A stretch of 64,000 nt of DNA from Apostichopus japonicus (lineage: Eukaryota > Echinodermata > Holothuroidea > Aspidochirotida > Stichopodidae): assembly GCF_037975245.1 (NCBI RefSeq), contig NC_092571.1, positions 17,849,917 to 17,913,916 of the forward strand, in the 5' to 3' direction. The notes beneath the pieces are model-generated. The model had not been told where the DNA came from. It did not search any database and worked only from the letters and a program-made list of their open reading frames with translations. Shown here piece after piece: positions 1 to 64,000 of the stretch. Made by a program: the position numbers and the translations under genes. How positions within the stretch are numbered: position 1 is the stretch's first letter; every line of letters begins with the position of its first letter.

Positions 1-413
1 AATTAGAGATTAAAGATTGAGTGTTGGGTTAAGTTTTAACCAACTGACTGTGTGAGAAAACTTCTTTTTTTCTTTCTTGTTCTAATGGGAATGAATACTA
101 TTCTATAGTTCAGTGATAAACCAGTAATGGTATGCATGAAAGCTATATGGTTAATTCATTCTTTAATATTATTCATGCTTTATGAATATTCATTCTTTAT
201 GGTTAACTATGGTAATCGATACTATACTGTTTTTCATACTTTATGGTTACTGCTGCCATATATATGTTTATGCATGCTTAATGGTTGTTTATTAGCTTTA
301 TGATTATTCATACATGATGCCTTTATGATTATTCATACATGATGGTTGTTCATTGCTGAATGCTTTATAAAGGTTGATCATGCTTTGTGATTATTCTTCA
401 TTAATGACTTCAG

Positions 414-47616
<47,203 letters not shown>

Positions 47617-47678
47617 CCTGCTGAAATTGGACAAATAATCTCTTAATATTAACTTTTATCACACTTTGGCATATTTTA

Positions 47679-47684
47679 AATAAA
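47679..47684 (+). promoter_or_regulatory. Polyadenylation signal AATAAA of the HYR gene
   Basis: AATAAA lies 63 bp after the stop and is followed by GT/T-rich sequence, so a short 3' UTR is likely. Confidence 0.75.
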
Positions 47685-47699
47685 GCTGCCATGTTTTTC

Positions 47700-49177
47700 A
47701 GCAATTGTGAGCTTTGCTATTTACTATAATTATTTTTGGAACTTTAAAGAGGTACCCATATTTGTAGTGCAAATACATTTATTATATTAGCAACAGAATA
47801 ACATAATATTAAAATCTCACTGGTTCAAAATTTGCATGTGGAAATCCAGGAACATGCGAACAAACACTGCGAACAAATTGTGACAGAATTTCTTAAGTTA
47901 TCCATTTGCTTCGAATTTTAGACGCTATAAACATGTGTGTGTTTAACATGCGGTTTTTACATGTGAAATTGGAAGCGTTTGCTCAAGGTTATAGTGTGTA
48001 TTTCTTTGGTGTGTTAATCACAGGTTTTTGTATTGGCAAGTACTACATGAGAGCCATTGAAGTGTAAAGGACTCCAAGCTTCAATTTGGTTGGCAAATTT
48101 TAATCAAGTATAGACATTCTGTTCAGACGGTTTCTATGGTAACAGTGATAGTGAAGTTCCAACAACAGGATATCTTTTACCTCTGTTTACCTCCGTATGA
48201 AGTTAACCTATGCATTATATATATTATGACATTGGCCAACTCAGCTCACCAAAAGCCCACTGAAATATTTCTATTTACCAGGATGAGATATTTGTTATTT
48301 AGCAGAACCTGATCTTAAGTTTTCTAGATTAAAATTGGCATTCTCTACACTGTTTATGTGTTTTTTGTGGAATGTTTATGGTATGTAGCAGGATATATAC
48401 CTCTAGTTTAGCCTAACACTTCCTCCCAATCCACCTATGTTTTTATTGCATTTTTGAGACACTTCTGGGGGTTCCCCTGTCCTAATCTTGTCCCCCGAGG
48501 GTGTTCCACGGTCCTAATCTTTTCCCTTAGGGTAGTGCAGCACAGTGCATTCTGTGGGTCATTGGAAGTTTTGTAATGACAGTACCAGAAAGCGTTCCGA
48601 ATCTCTGGTATATTTCTTATATTTCATTTTTAATATCAACTTTTCAAGATGACTTTGTCCAATACAGTAGTACTATACTATCAGAGAATGGATTGAAAGT
48701 ATTTCTTACTTTTCTGATAATTCAGATATTTCTTTTTAATCAATTGGTTTCAGATCTTTTACACATATCAGATATGAAAATCCATTTTGTACATATTTTT
48801 AGATGAGGTAAATGATTTCATAATTTTTATTTATTAATTCCAATTTTCCACAAGTCTAGAGGCTACTTATTTACTAGGGTTGGTTTTTGGGTATTGTAAT
48901 TCTGGAGCTTCTATACGTTGCTGCCTTTAAGCTATTTTGAGTAGAGTTGTTTTCTTAGAATTATAATATTTTTTACGGTGAAGTCAAAAGTTAAATGTAA
49001 CAATAAATTCCAAGTATTAACTAAAAGTTTCAATTATAATCTCTCATTTGTAAGTTGTTTCCTTTTGTTATTCAGGAGTAATATAAAATGAATTCAAATT
49101 CTGTAAATAACCTTTTAGCCAGCCCTAGCCTAATCCAGGCCAAATCGTGCCTTAACATAAGGACTGCTGCACGTGGC
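47700..49177. other. Intergenic, nothing recognised
   Basis: About 1.5 kb of AT-rich sequence between the HYR gene and the next repeats. No exon, RNA gene or element recognised on either strand. Confidence 0.5.
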
Positions 49178-49560
49178 ATAGGAAGGTACTTTTGAGTGGG
49201 GGGCTGAAGACTGATGGCCTGGGGGAAGGGTCTAAGGGAAGGGGGAAATTTTTTGCATTTCCAGGTGGCCTGAGATGCAATTTGGTGCAATATAGTACAC
49301 TTCAACACCCACTCCATTTTGTAAATAATTTTGCATTTTCACCTGGCCTTAGGATGCAATTTGGTGCTCCAAATGAGATTTTATTCTGCCAAAATGTTCT
49401 GAGTAAAATGACGAATGTTGTTATCATTTATTGAGAAATGAAAAAGGGATTTTCTGACTTGCGAAGCGGGGGGCGAAATGAAACTTCCGCCCACCATATT
49501 TTTCACTAGGGGACTGGCGTCCCCAGCCCCCCCCCAGTTCCTACGCCCTTGCGTTGGTGT
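49178..49560. mobile_element. Dispersed G/C-run repeat, copy B
   Basis: Reverse-complement relative of 16540-16912: AGATGCAATTTGGTGC, ACTCCATTTTGTA, TTTGCATTTCCAGGTGGCC. Same order of blocks, class unknown. Confidence 0.75.
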
Positions 49561-49758
49561 ATATATCTAAATCAAAATCTATTGCGGAATATTTGTGGTT
49601 CCACTTTCAGACAGTCCAATAAACTCAATGCCACATTCATTGGCAGATGTAGGAATCACTGTGTCAGAAAACTGTCTAAATCAGGGGTCTGCTCGAAATT
49701 GGTGGTATACACGCAAAATTAACGCAGGCTTGTATAACATAACATAACAACAGGTTAA

Positions 49759-50120
49759 AGGCATTGAAGACTCGCCCAAAACGCGTGCCGCGCTCTGATA
49801 AAAAAAGTTAACTTTCCGTTGCTTGCAAATGAAGTTTTCTTCTTGTCGCTACAAAATGACAGACTGTAATGAAACGTGATACCTTGTTATCTTTTATCTA
49901 GACCTGAGATGTCCATCGCTGCTATGTGCACTGTGTTGTGGGTATTGACCGTAGCTGTATGTATTGGCTGTACACTAGTGTCTAATAACCGACGGTAGCA
50001 AGCTGTGTGTGTATTTTTCTGGGATCGATGGTGGTGTTTAACACTTCTGTTACACCTCATTCGAAACTAGGTCAGATTACCGGCATGAGACGTTTCTTTC
50101 TGTGCAAGTCTTCACACCCT
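49759..50120. mobile_element. TTAA-flanked MITE, copy 2
   Basis: Termini AGGCATTGAAGAC and GTCTTCACACCCT between TTAA sites (49755-49758, 50121-50124). It shares ATGAAACGTGATACCTTG and CATTCGAAACTAGGTC with copy 1, and carries about 70 extra bp near 49985-50055. Confidence 0.8.
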
Positions 50121-51981
50121 TTAAAGGGCCAAGAAGGGCACATGCCACATGGAACGCCAACCACAGAAAACCTCAGCACAGTAATTTAAAAAAATAATTA
50201 AAAAGTGCACCTCTTAACCCCAATACACAACACAGTCTATACATTTATTGTGTGCCAGTATTTTTGTGCAAACGGTAAATTAAGTAGTCGCGATTTGATG
50301 TTTAATTTGTAAGCGCACTCATGGTAATAAGTAAAATGGAATTTCGTCAGTTGCAAGGCCGTCATGAAAGTAGTATGCGTCCAGGATGACGAACTAATAC
50401 GGCGCGCCGCTCAAAACATCCCTTTATAAGTACAATAGTGGTGCATCCTGGATTTTTATATAAGGGGTGTATATGGCCCTGCATGGGGATGTTAAAGCCG
50501 ACTTTCTTGTAGGAGGGGGGGGGGGAGACTATAAATTAGGTTTGTAAAGTAGGACTAATTGCAGTATGGTATGTTGTGTTGGTAAATAATTTATAATTTT
50601 TTCGTGAGGTTCAACAGGGTTGGGGAGGGGTGTGGTGATGTAGCCTACAAACTCCCACACCACCCCTGGATCCACGCCTGGGTTGGCTAATATTTTGTGT
50701 TCCTGTGAACAATAAATTACACCACTGCAACTACAAGTAGGACATGGACGAGAGACTTGATTTAACTTTAGCACACAGTGTGTATCGTAAAAATATTGAC
50801 GACATCCCAGACGATATTACAGTGTTAATACATTTGGCTCCTTGTTAAAGGTGACGGCCTACTTTGGGAAAGATGCAAAGACACTGTACACAACTCCTAT
50901 ATTTCCTACATATAAGTCAGCTGGGGATCGAACGAGCATCTCTTACAAGATGTAGGAATGAAACGACTTAAATAATCATACTCGAATATCCCAATGCATC
51001 ATGTCAGTTATACACACTTTTGTGTGTGTCTAATGAGCTCCTATAACAAATCTACAGTCTTGACGTTACAAAATGGAGTTCCAAATCGCTATCAAAATGA
51101 ACAAAGAGCCCTGTCACTTTATCGGCTTAGCTCTATCGATCTAGCTCCGCGAAACGTTTTACTTAAATCCATCGGCATGGAATTTCCAGCAGTAGCGTAT
51201 CAATGTGTTGCCGTAAGTTAGACAATAGATCAATTGTAGTCTATACAAATTCATTGTAATTATTAAACAAGAATTCACTTGAAACGTATGTCCAAAGTTG
51301 TTATTGAAACTATTGTCTTATGCACTGTATTACTAGTGTTTCTCTAAAACATCTTTTTTTTTTATGGTCGACGAATCTGCAAAAGTGGAACCTTGAACTA
51401 TATGAAGTTTATCACCCAGCGCGTCTGTGTGTAAGTTCGTACAATGCTTGTGAGCGCTTTTACGCTTCACGAATTCTTGATTCAGATATCTGTCAACAAC
51501 ACAATCACGCACATTGTACCGTGAGGACCTGTAATGAGAGTGCTCTCCGTCGAAACGCTGGAAATCCAGTTTGGGATGAGTTAGGCGCGCATGATAAGAA
51601 GGATACGCTTAAGTTAATAATGGCATTCCTCATTGATTGTCGTTAGACGTTATGGTTGCTTAGATACATTAAGCGTTACAAAAATCTTGTCCACACCGTA
51701 CCTATGGAAACCGATTGGATGAGGCTTAGCATACCACGCACTACTGCGCACGCATTTAGCAATGATCTCAAGTAGTGCGTCATTCTGATGAACGGGAATC
51801 AGAACTAATGTTTTGCGCAACTTCTTTCGTTTATTACGTAGCTAAGTGATACCGCTGACTTGACTACTGGAGATTGGGCTAATTCAGTTGAGTACCACTT
51901 CACTGACACAATTCAACACTGCCGGATACACCATGGTGAATACATCTTTCAATTGCCAGGAATGACCAAATTATCTTACCG
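50121..51981. other. Upstream region of the GARIN-RasGEF gene
   Basis: 1.86 kb. A G-run lies at 50515-50526. 51060-51212 and 51349-51646 are open, have more mixed base composition than the surroundings, and the first ends at a GTAAGT donor. They could be 5' UTR exons or an unrelated gene fragment. I do not recognise the peptides and do not call them coding. Confidence 0.4.
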
Positions 51982-57719
<5,738 letters not shown>

Positions 57720-57744
57720 AATTGTCAGAAATAGTTTAAAAGTA

Positions 57745-57770
57745 AATAAATAAACAAAATGAAAAATAAA
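57745..57770 (+). promoter_or_regulatory. Polyadenylation signals of the GARIN-RasGEF gene
   Basis: Two AATAAA hexamers, at 57745-57750 and 57765-57770, within 50 bp of the stop; a very short 3' UTR is implied. Confidence 0.6.
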
Positions 57771-57895
57771 TAACACAATTCAGAAACCAAAATATTGTTC
57801 CATATTGTACTCTTTATTAGTCTTCATTATCCGATTTCATAATTACAGTTTCAAACATTTTTTATTAAAATCAGTATTATGACCATTTATCAGTA

Positions 57896-58158
57896 CTAAG
57901 TGGCTATTCTTACAACTAGTCGTAAGAATAATTTCCGACTACGCATGCGCAGTTGCTATTTTTTATGACCAGTAGTACTATTTTTACGACGAGGAGTAAC
58001 AATAATTTCCTGTTAGAGTTAGGGTTAGGATTGAGGTTTAGGGTTATGTTTAGGGTTAGGGTTACCCCTACTACATGCGCAGTTGCTTTATTTACTTTAC
58101 TGCGCTTTGTCGTAAGAATAGTTTATAATTGTTACTAGTTGTAAGAATAGCCACGGCC
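57896..58158. mobile_element. 263-bp MITE with 9-bp target duplication and telomere-like core
   Basis: A perfect 21-bp inverted repeat (57900-57920 and 58134-58154) lies near both ends. TTATCAGTA flanks both sides (57887-57895 and 58159-58167). The centre (58013-58063) holds degenerate TTAGGG repeats. CATGCGCAGTTGCT occurs twice in direct orientation. A 9-bp target duplication suggests a MULE-like mobiliser. Non-coding. Confidence 0.85.
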
Positions 58159-58167
58159 TTATCAGTA

Positions 58168-60036
58168 ATGCACCCAACTACTGGGGGATTGACGGTATGA
58201 GACCGTTGATTCCTTTGCATAGGTTTCCCGAAGGTTTTCAATAACTGTTTCCAAATATGCTAGACTGTCAAATAATGGTCAGGCATGTTCCAAATCTAAC
58301 TAGCATGTCACTGCCACTTTTGAATCAGTTTTCGCTCAAGGAAACATCTTGTTCTCTGATGTACCACTCCTTGATTTCTCGGAATAATACGTGACAGCAG
58401 AATCGCAGAAATAGTTTTTTTGAAACCATGAACAACTTCTAGCATGATAAACTTTGAGTTGACATTTTATGACCTTTCAAGAGGGTTCTCCCTAGAATTC
58501 CTACCACCATTTCCTGCCCATAGGGGTTTGAAACCTCAATGTGAACCTGGTTGAAGCTTGATAGCCAGACAAAGTCTTTCTGCTTTATGCCAGTATTTTT
58601 CGTCAAATGTAACATAGTACCTGTTAAATGTTTAACCCTCTTAAAAATTAGTTGGTTTACATCGATGCAGAGAACTTAAATGTTTAAGTGATGTCATAAA
58701 AGTAAAATTTCATTCATTGTCTGTTTAGCATTAATCAGTAGGTGTTCATTAATTACCTTTCATTAATAGGCTATTGTCGGACACGGAATTGCACCACCAT
58801 ATTGAGTAACGATAATGTTACAAGACCACAGCCAAATTATTTTCCCCGAATTTGAATTCCAATTTTAAGGTGTTTACATATTACTGTAGCAACTCTTGAT
58901 TAGTCTTGAGAATTATATGACCATTTCTCCGCATAAAATCTGCCAAATACTATGAAGATTCTTGTCACCTGTCATACACTGCTACATGTATTTACATCTG
59001 TGTAGCAGTTTGTGCATAATATTAAGTAGCAATTTGCTACACCACATCACTATCAGCATTCCCTGTGGAAGAATTCGAAAATGAAAACCACTTCCCTCCC
59101 CCAAGCTCCCTTCCCTTCTTTTAAGAATTACTAAATCCTTTGCTGGTATTTATAGTCTTGACAAAAGAAATCTGTCTAACGGGGTAGTAGCCGCTACCCT
59201 TTCGTACAGAGGTTACATCAGGCTTTAAGATCTGTCAAACCTGGCACGTCTAAAAGGCAAAAGGGGGAGAACTCCTTTCAATGGGGAATCATCGCGTCTA
59301 TGCAGAGGGCGCTGTCATATCTGTCCTAACAGAGCCGTGGATACGACTCTGGGTCCTAATGAGCATGATCTATCCCGTTTTAAAAGATCTCCAAAGATTT
59401 TGTAAAGCGCTGTAACATATCTCAATCTAAAAGTGCTATGTGGGAAAATATGTTTCAAAAAGATCTAGTCTTCAATAATTACAAGAAGAATTGCAGGTAG
59501 TTAGTCCAGTATATTCCATTTGCAGACTTGGATACAATTTTAATAATGTTTTAAACCTTCAAGTCAGTTTAGATTCAAAAATAACTCAAAGGAGCTTTCT
59601 GTTTGGTTGATGACCAGATGTGTACAAAGTTCCCAAACCGAACGGTGGGCAACGATTCTCTGCTAAAATGTACTAGTTAAGAGTGGTAGAATCCATACGT
59701 TAACTCGAATATCTCACACTATGTTTGAATTAGAGAATCTGCGAGTAGTTTGCCCAGACGTTTCCTTCAGAGATGTCTTGAAGGAATTCTCAGTGATTCC
59801 AGAGACTGCCGCTTGTCAAGGTTCACCGATCTAGATATTACCGATATGACATCACACCTCTGTTGATTTAGGGAGGTGGTTGAAGATCCACATTCTTCTG
59901 CTACAAAACCACATTGCACCATGCAGATACAGTATGATCTAAAACCTCCATTCTTGTGGCTAGCTCACAGTGACTTTAAGAGGAGGGAGGGAGGATGAGG
60001 GTGGTATGTTTTACACCTCTGGAGTAGTTTTACTCT
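58168..60036. other. Intergenic between two convergent genes
   Basis: About 1.9 kb. It should include the MRPS22 3' UTR near 60036. No other gene, RNA or element recognised. Confidence 0.5.
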
Positions 60037-60126
60037 TCACTGCTGTACCTCCTCTGATCCTGTTTCTATCTGTTGGATGAGTAACTCTAGCTTCCCCTTG
60101 TCTGAAGCCTCCACTGCTACAAATAC
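60037..60126 (-). CDS. MRPS22: MRPS22 last exon
   Basis: [32 protein letters not shown] (60039-60037). Acceptor CCACAG just upstream, phase 0. It aligns with the VFAKTEAQKG-type tail of the vertebrate protein. Confidence 0.9.
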   Translation of the reverse strand, partial: VFVAVEASDKGKLELLIQQIETGSEEVQQ

Positions 60127-63100
60127 CTGTGGATCAGAAAAAAACAATGTTTCACTTCTTAGAGTGTTAAAAAAGGAGTGGGATGGGAGGTCAGAAGGAT
60201 TTATCATATATATATCTTTTTAAAGGATTATACAAAGTTGGATGAGATTCACTTAATCAATGATACAGGACTGAGCTGTCCAACTAATGTGACAAACTAT
60301 CATGCCACAAATGGGAAGTCCACAAAGTTGTCTTTATGTCTTTCTCAACTACAAGATCTGAAGTAAAGAATTATGTTGGACATTTGTCATCGTTTTGATA
60401 TGTTTGTCAATTTGTCTACTTTTTCAGGATTTTTGAGTTGAATATGAATTCAGATGTTGAAGCCTGATATGATAATCAAACAGAAGCGCTCCACCAAAAC
60501 TACATAACTAAGGACTCTGCTCTTTCCATAGGTTTGTGGCATTATATGCACAAACCTAAGGAAAGAGTATCAAAATTACTGAAAGTTTCCCGATTCCTTT
60601 TGGGGAAAATCAAATTCTCATATCATTTTGTATCGCAAAGATATGAATTTTTTAATGTCAACTGAAATGTCTTAGTTTTGCTGTATAATTTTGTCCATCA
60701 TTTATCCATAGAGGAGAAGAATATTTCTACAAAAAAGGTTTAAAAACATTTTGATGAAAATAGTGAGGACAGAGAACTATGACAGCTAAACAGACATTCC
60801 AAATGTATCAGGTTTCAATAATAAATCAACAAAAAGATTACAAAACCCTTAAGTGAAGCTTATGGAGATAATTTGGCCAGATGACATCACAGACCCCCTA
60901 CCGTGATCCAACTTCCTTTTAGCAGCTGGAAGTTTAGCCAGTCAAATTAGGTCACATTCAATCAACCATATCTCAAGTTAGGGTCAAGATATTGAGATGG
61001 GGTTTTCACCTAGCAGTATGGCATATTTTTATATTCAATACAATTTTCAAATCAAGTGTCACTAGAAAATCCTCTTTAAATGAAAGGGACTTACTTTTAA
61101 GAGTTCCATGCCGTCTAAGTTCTTTGGTTTAGATTCAAGGGCAGAACTAGATTCTGGATGAAGGAGGTGATAAAGCCGTACAAGATCAACAGCATCGTCT
61201 AAGCTGAGAAGCAATAACAAAACAAAAAACAAAAACATAAAACACAAGAAAGATCAAAGTTTGAAATGGCAGCAAGGAGAAAAAATATGTTACATTTTGC
61301 ATTAAAATTGGATCAAAGAGTTCTTATCATTGAGTATCGATGACAGCAAAGTTTTATTATTTCCCAGTGTGCTTTTTTGTGGGAGGGGGGGGAGTAATAA
61401 TTTGGTCCTTTGGCATTCCCTTTTTATAATGCTGCACTGTATCAGATAACCAATTTAATTTTTCTGTGGGGGGGGGGGGTGGAAGGACCCACACACTCCT
61501 ACATGTGAGTCTTTCCTTCCAATGACCTTCCTCTCTTCCATCTGCCTCTGATGTGGAGGGGGAAAAATTGTTAAAGATATGTTTTGATAAGACTACAGAC
61601 TCTTTGGGAAATGAATTTATGCAAAAACCCAACGGGAAAGTGACTGATGGGTTAAACAAGTTCAACTGAGGGTGTTGGAGCTGAGCTTAGCCACTGGGGT
61701 ATTCCTAATATATCAACTGAGGGTGTTGGAGCATAGCCACTGGGGTATTCCTCATATATCATACTCACAGATTACGTTCAATCATATCTGCTAGGAGTCC
61801 CTCGATGCATCTATTTCGGGTGAGATGGAACGCCAACCCTCCAAAATGTCTTGTTGATCTGAGCAAGTCGTATCGGTGATGTTTCTTAATGTGTTCATAC
61901 ACTCTTCTATGTACCTGAAATATAATTACCAAATGAACAGACTGAATGTTTGAAAAACAATGCATAGACACAATAAATGGATGAAAAAACAAATAGTGCC
62001 AAAGAAATATTATTGTTAATCGCTTCAAATTGACCCTCATCTATCCCCCCACCCCCCTGCTCCACCCTCTGTACTACTGTACTCATAGATTCCCTCAACT
62101 AATGACAAAATCTTTCCATAACATCATTATCCAATGGTGCCTTTCTACAGTAAATTACAATATGTTAGTACCCTTAATATCAACTGACCATTTTTTTCAA
62201 CTGGAAAAGTTCTATTTCTTATTTTTATTGGCCCTGTGAGCTCTTGCAAATAAAATAGGAGTGAACTGTTTGACCCATAGGAGGTTGACCTTCAGGGGAA
62301 AACAGTTAATTAATTTAGTTGGGAGAGTGGAACAGCTATTGTTTTAGAACAATGTTTTCTATATGGAAGGGGTTACATTTGCTGAGGGAATGTTTTTTTA
62401 AAGCTTTGTCTGTGTGATGTAACTGTTGTTGTTATCTTAGGTAAGAGCCTAAAATTACTGAATAGAGACGGAACTAGGAAAATGCCAAAAAGTAATATAA
62501 GAATGCGGAAAGATGGAAAGGGGTGCCAAGGCGGCCTAGTGAAGGATGAATTTTGCTCAGCTTCACGGATGGACAGAGAACTGCCGAGAATGTCAAAAGT
62601 AGAGCAAATATGTTTTTTTTGTGATGGGACTGTACTATATTGGGCACTTTTAACTTCACGAGCAAAAGGCAAAAAAAAAAAGTTGTACTGTAGAGAAAGG
62701 ACATGAAAAGTTAAAGACAATTACCCTTATGAAGTCTGCACTGTCTGGTTCAAACTGTACACATGCAGCATCTAGCAGGAACTCATATTTCTCCTTCTCT
62801 AGACTATTCTGAAACGAAAGGAGAGAGAAATAGAAATCTTGTTTACAAAAATGAATGCGAACTTAAGATAGGAGTCAAGTACACCGTATAATCTCATAAT
62901 CATGCACAGTAAGAGATTATCGAACAAGAACAGGTCGATGATGAATCTCTCTTGAACATTTACAAAATAATTTTGTGGATATCACATGTAAACTTAAAAA
63001 CTTCTGGGGATTAAAAAAAATAAAATCATACAAAGAACATCTGATGACAAGCAAGTTTTGCTCTGAGCCCTCGGCTTTAAAGGCAATCATTTGGTTTTTC

Positions 63101-63341
63101 TTCAAAATCAAAAATACAAAACAAGAAACTTGACAAGTTGAGCAAGTTTTTGACAAGGAAAAGGAAGGAGAACAAGTAAAAAAACAGAAATACTTACTGG
63201 TAAATTTTCATCCTGGAATAATGGAGGAGGTTCTATTTGACGGTGGGGTCTAGGGAAATAAATTTGCATCATTCGGTCTCTTTCGTTCCACGATGCCTTC
63301 CTGAGCACTCCGCTGGGCTCTCTGACAACTATCAGTCTATC
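60037..63341 (-). CDS. MRPS22: Mitochondrial small ribosomal subunit protein mS22 (MRPS22), C-terminal half, 5 exons
   Basis: Gene-level span on the minus strand. Exons 63341-63198, 62808-62725, 61914-61769, 61203-61095 and 60126-60037 join in frame to 191 codons including the stop. The protein has the family landmarks [66 protein letters not shown]. Known: mS22 is a metazoan-specific part of the 28S mitoribosomal subunit, made in the cytosol and imported. The N-terminal half with the targeting peptide lies beyond 64000, so the gene is cut by the window edge. It converges on the GARIN-RasGEF gene. Confidence 0.95.
60127..61094 (-). other. MRPS22 last intron
   Basis: 968 bp, nothing recognised. 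Confidence 0.6.
61095..61203 (-). CDS. MRPS22: MRPS22 penultimate exon
   Basis: 109 bp; completes a Leu codon, then [20 protein letters not shown] and [10 protein letters not shown]. Acceptor CTTCTCAG, donor GTAAGT, phase 2 in, 0 out. Confidence 0.93.
61204..61768 (-). other. MRPS22 intron
   Basis: 565 bp. A short direct repeat (TCAACTGAGGGTGTTGGAGC) occurs at 61662 and 61715. Otherwise nothing. Confidence 0.6.
61769..61914 (-). CDS. MRPS22: MRPS22 exon (third from last)
   Basis: 146 bp. [48 protein letters not shown]. Acceptor TTTCAG, donor GTGAGT. [13 protein letters not shown] is a strong family signature. Confidence 0.95.
61915..62724 (-). other. MRPS22 intron
   Basis: 810 bp, nothing recognised. 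Confidence 0.6.
62725..62808 (-). CDS. MRPS22: MRPS22 exon (fourth from last)
   Basis: 28 codons, phase 0-0. [28 protein letters not shown]. Acceptor GTTTCAG, donor GTAATT. Confidence 0.92.
62809..63197 (-). other. MRPS22 intron
   Basis: 389 bp, nothing recognised. Confidence 0.6.
63198..63341 (-). CDS. MRPS22: MRPS22 exon (fifth from last; first visible)
   Basis: 48 codons, phase 0 out. [48 protein letters not shown]. Acceptor TTTATAG at 63348-63342, donor GTAAGT. The preceding exons are not in the remaining 660 bp of the window. Confidence 0.94.
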
Positions 63342-63561
63342 CTATAAAATGATCAGAATGGTGATGGGTTTGATGGTTTGGGTTTATTTTTTTTTCTCTA
63401 ATTAACAAATCATTTTCTCTATAAAAGGAAGATGAAATTCTCCAAAGTAGATGTCCTTTTTTCAGAAATGTGAATTTCCTTTGTTTTCTTTTGTCAAATT
63501 TAGCAGGCTTAGAACTGAAACGGATCTACGGTAGTTACAGTAATGAGCATTTTAAGTTAAC

Positions 63562-63764
63562 GAGTGGAACATTTTGGCCTCCCATAACGATGCACTATTA
63601 TAAGAGTGGAACATTTTGGCCTCTCATAAATATGCACTATTATTAGAGTGGAACATTTTGGCCTCCCATAAAAGTGCACTATCATACGAGTGGAACATCT
63701 TGGCCTTCCAGAACAATGCACTACTATAAGAGTGGAACATTTTGGCCTTCCATAACAATGCATG
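63562..63764. repeat. 42-bp tandem array, about 5 copies
   Basis: Unit GAGTGGAACATTTTGGCCTC plus CATAACAATGCACTATTATA. The period is a multiple of 3, so minus-strand frames across it remain open. It is followed by a G-run at 63765-63779. In the upstream MRPS22 intron. Confidence 0.95.
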
Positions 63765-64000
63765 GGGGGGGGGGGGGGGAGATGGGTAGGATATACAAAC
63801 CATTGGAGCTGCATGTGTTAAAGATACCTGCATGAATATTAACCTCTGAAAGAATTTGATAGATACTGTAAGTTGAAACATATAATATCGAGACGGGAAG
63901 AGTGTCGCAAACATGAAGTTTGGGTTCCCATCTTTTAAACAAGCCTCAGAGATTCTTCACCTCATCAGTAAGAGTAAAACAATAACAGCAACAGCAGATA

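Noticed and set aside
58013-58063. True telomere or chromosome-fusion scar
   Set aside because: The TTAGGG-like repeats are short, degenerate and inside a TIR element with a target duplication.
63839-63856. 18-bp stretch between AG and GT on the minus strand that could be an MRPS22 micro-exon
   Set aside because: The peptide (RLIFMQ) does not match the family sequence expected before IVVREPSG.

Overview
This is a eukaryotic (animal) genomic window. It is AT-rich and dense in introns, SINE/LINE remnants, MITEs and satellites, and its genes are split by GT-AG introns. Nothing bacterial or viral is visible. The long run of hyalin (HYR) modules, one per exon, suggests a marine deuterostome, most likely an echinoderm such as a sea cucumber; the species is inference.

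Region 1 (414-47616, + strand) is the 3' part of one very large gene with 36 visible exons and its 5' end outside the window. Every internal exon is a multiple of three bases with phase-1 introns on both sides. The order is 16 HYR exons, then repeats of a super-module made of two 4-cysteine mini-EGF-like exons followed by one to three HYR exons (five mini-module pairs, 23 HYR modules in total), a basic RKKR linker exon, a second short linker exon, and a last exon with a transmembrane helix and a short cytoplasmic tail. The visible part encodes about 2,277 residues of a type I cell-surface, adhesion-type protein. A block of the super-module (EGF-like I, EGF-like II, HYR) was duplicated recently; one exon plus flanking intron is identical between the copies. 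The introns hold a 14-bp array (4349-5208), a 102-bp satellite of about 39 copies (22119-26100), a 74-bp array (36239-37234), a 69/75-bp array (40801-41190), tRNA-derived SINEs, LINE 3' ends, hammerhead-ribozyme-like Penelope-type tails and several MITEs.

Region 2 (47617-51981) is intergenic: a dispersed repeat, a TTAA-flanked MITE, and an unexplained stretch with open frames just before the next gene.

Region 3 (51982-57719, + strand) is a complete six-exon gene for a 1,004-residue protein. It joins an N-terminal GARIN/FAM71-type domain (the RAB2-binding domain of Golgi and acrosome proteins in mammals) to a C-terminal RasGEF catalytic domain. I know of no such combination, and it is the most interesting coding feature here.

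Region 4 (57720-64000) starts with a TIR element carrying telomere-like repeats (57896-58158), followed on the minus strand by the last five exons of the mitochondrial small-subunit ribosomal protein gene MRPS22 (60037-63341), which converges on the GARIN-RasGEF gene. A 42-bp minisatellite lies in the upstream MRPS22 intron.
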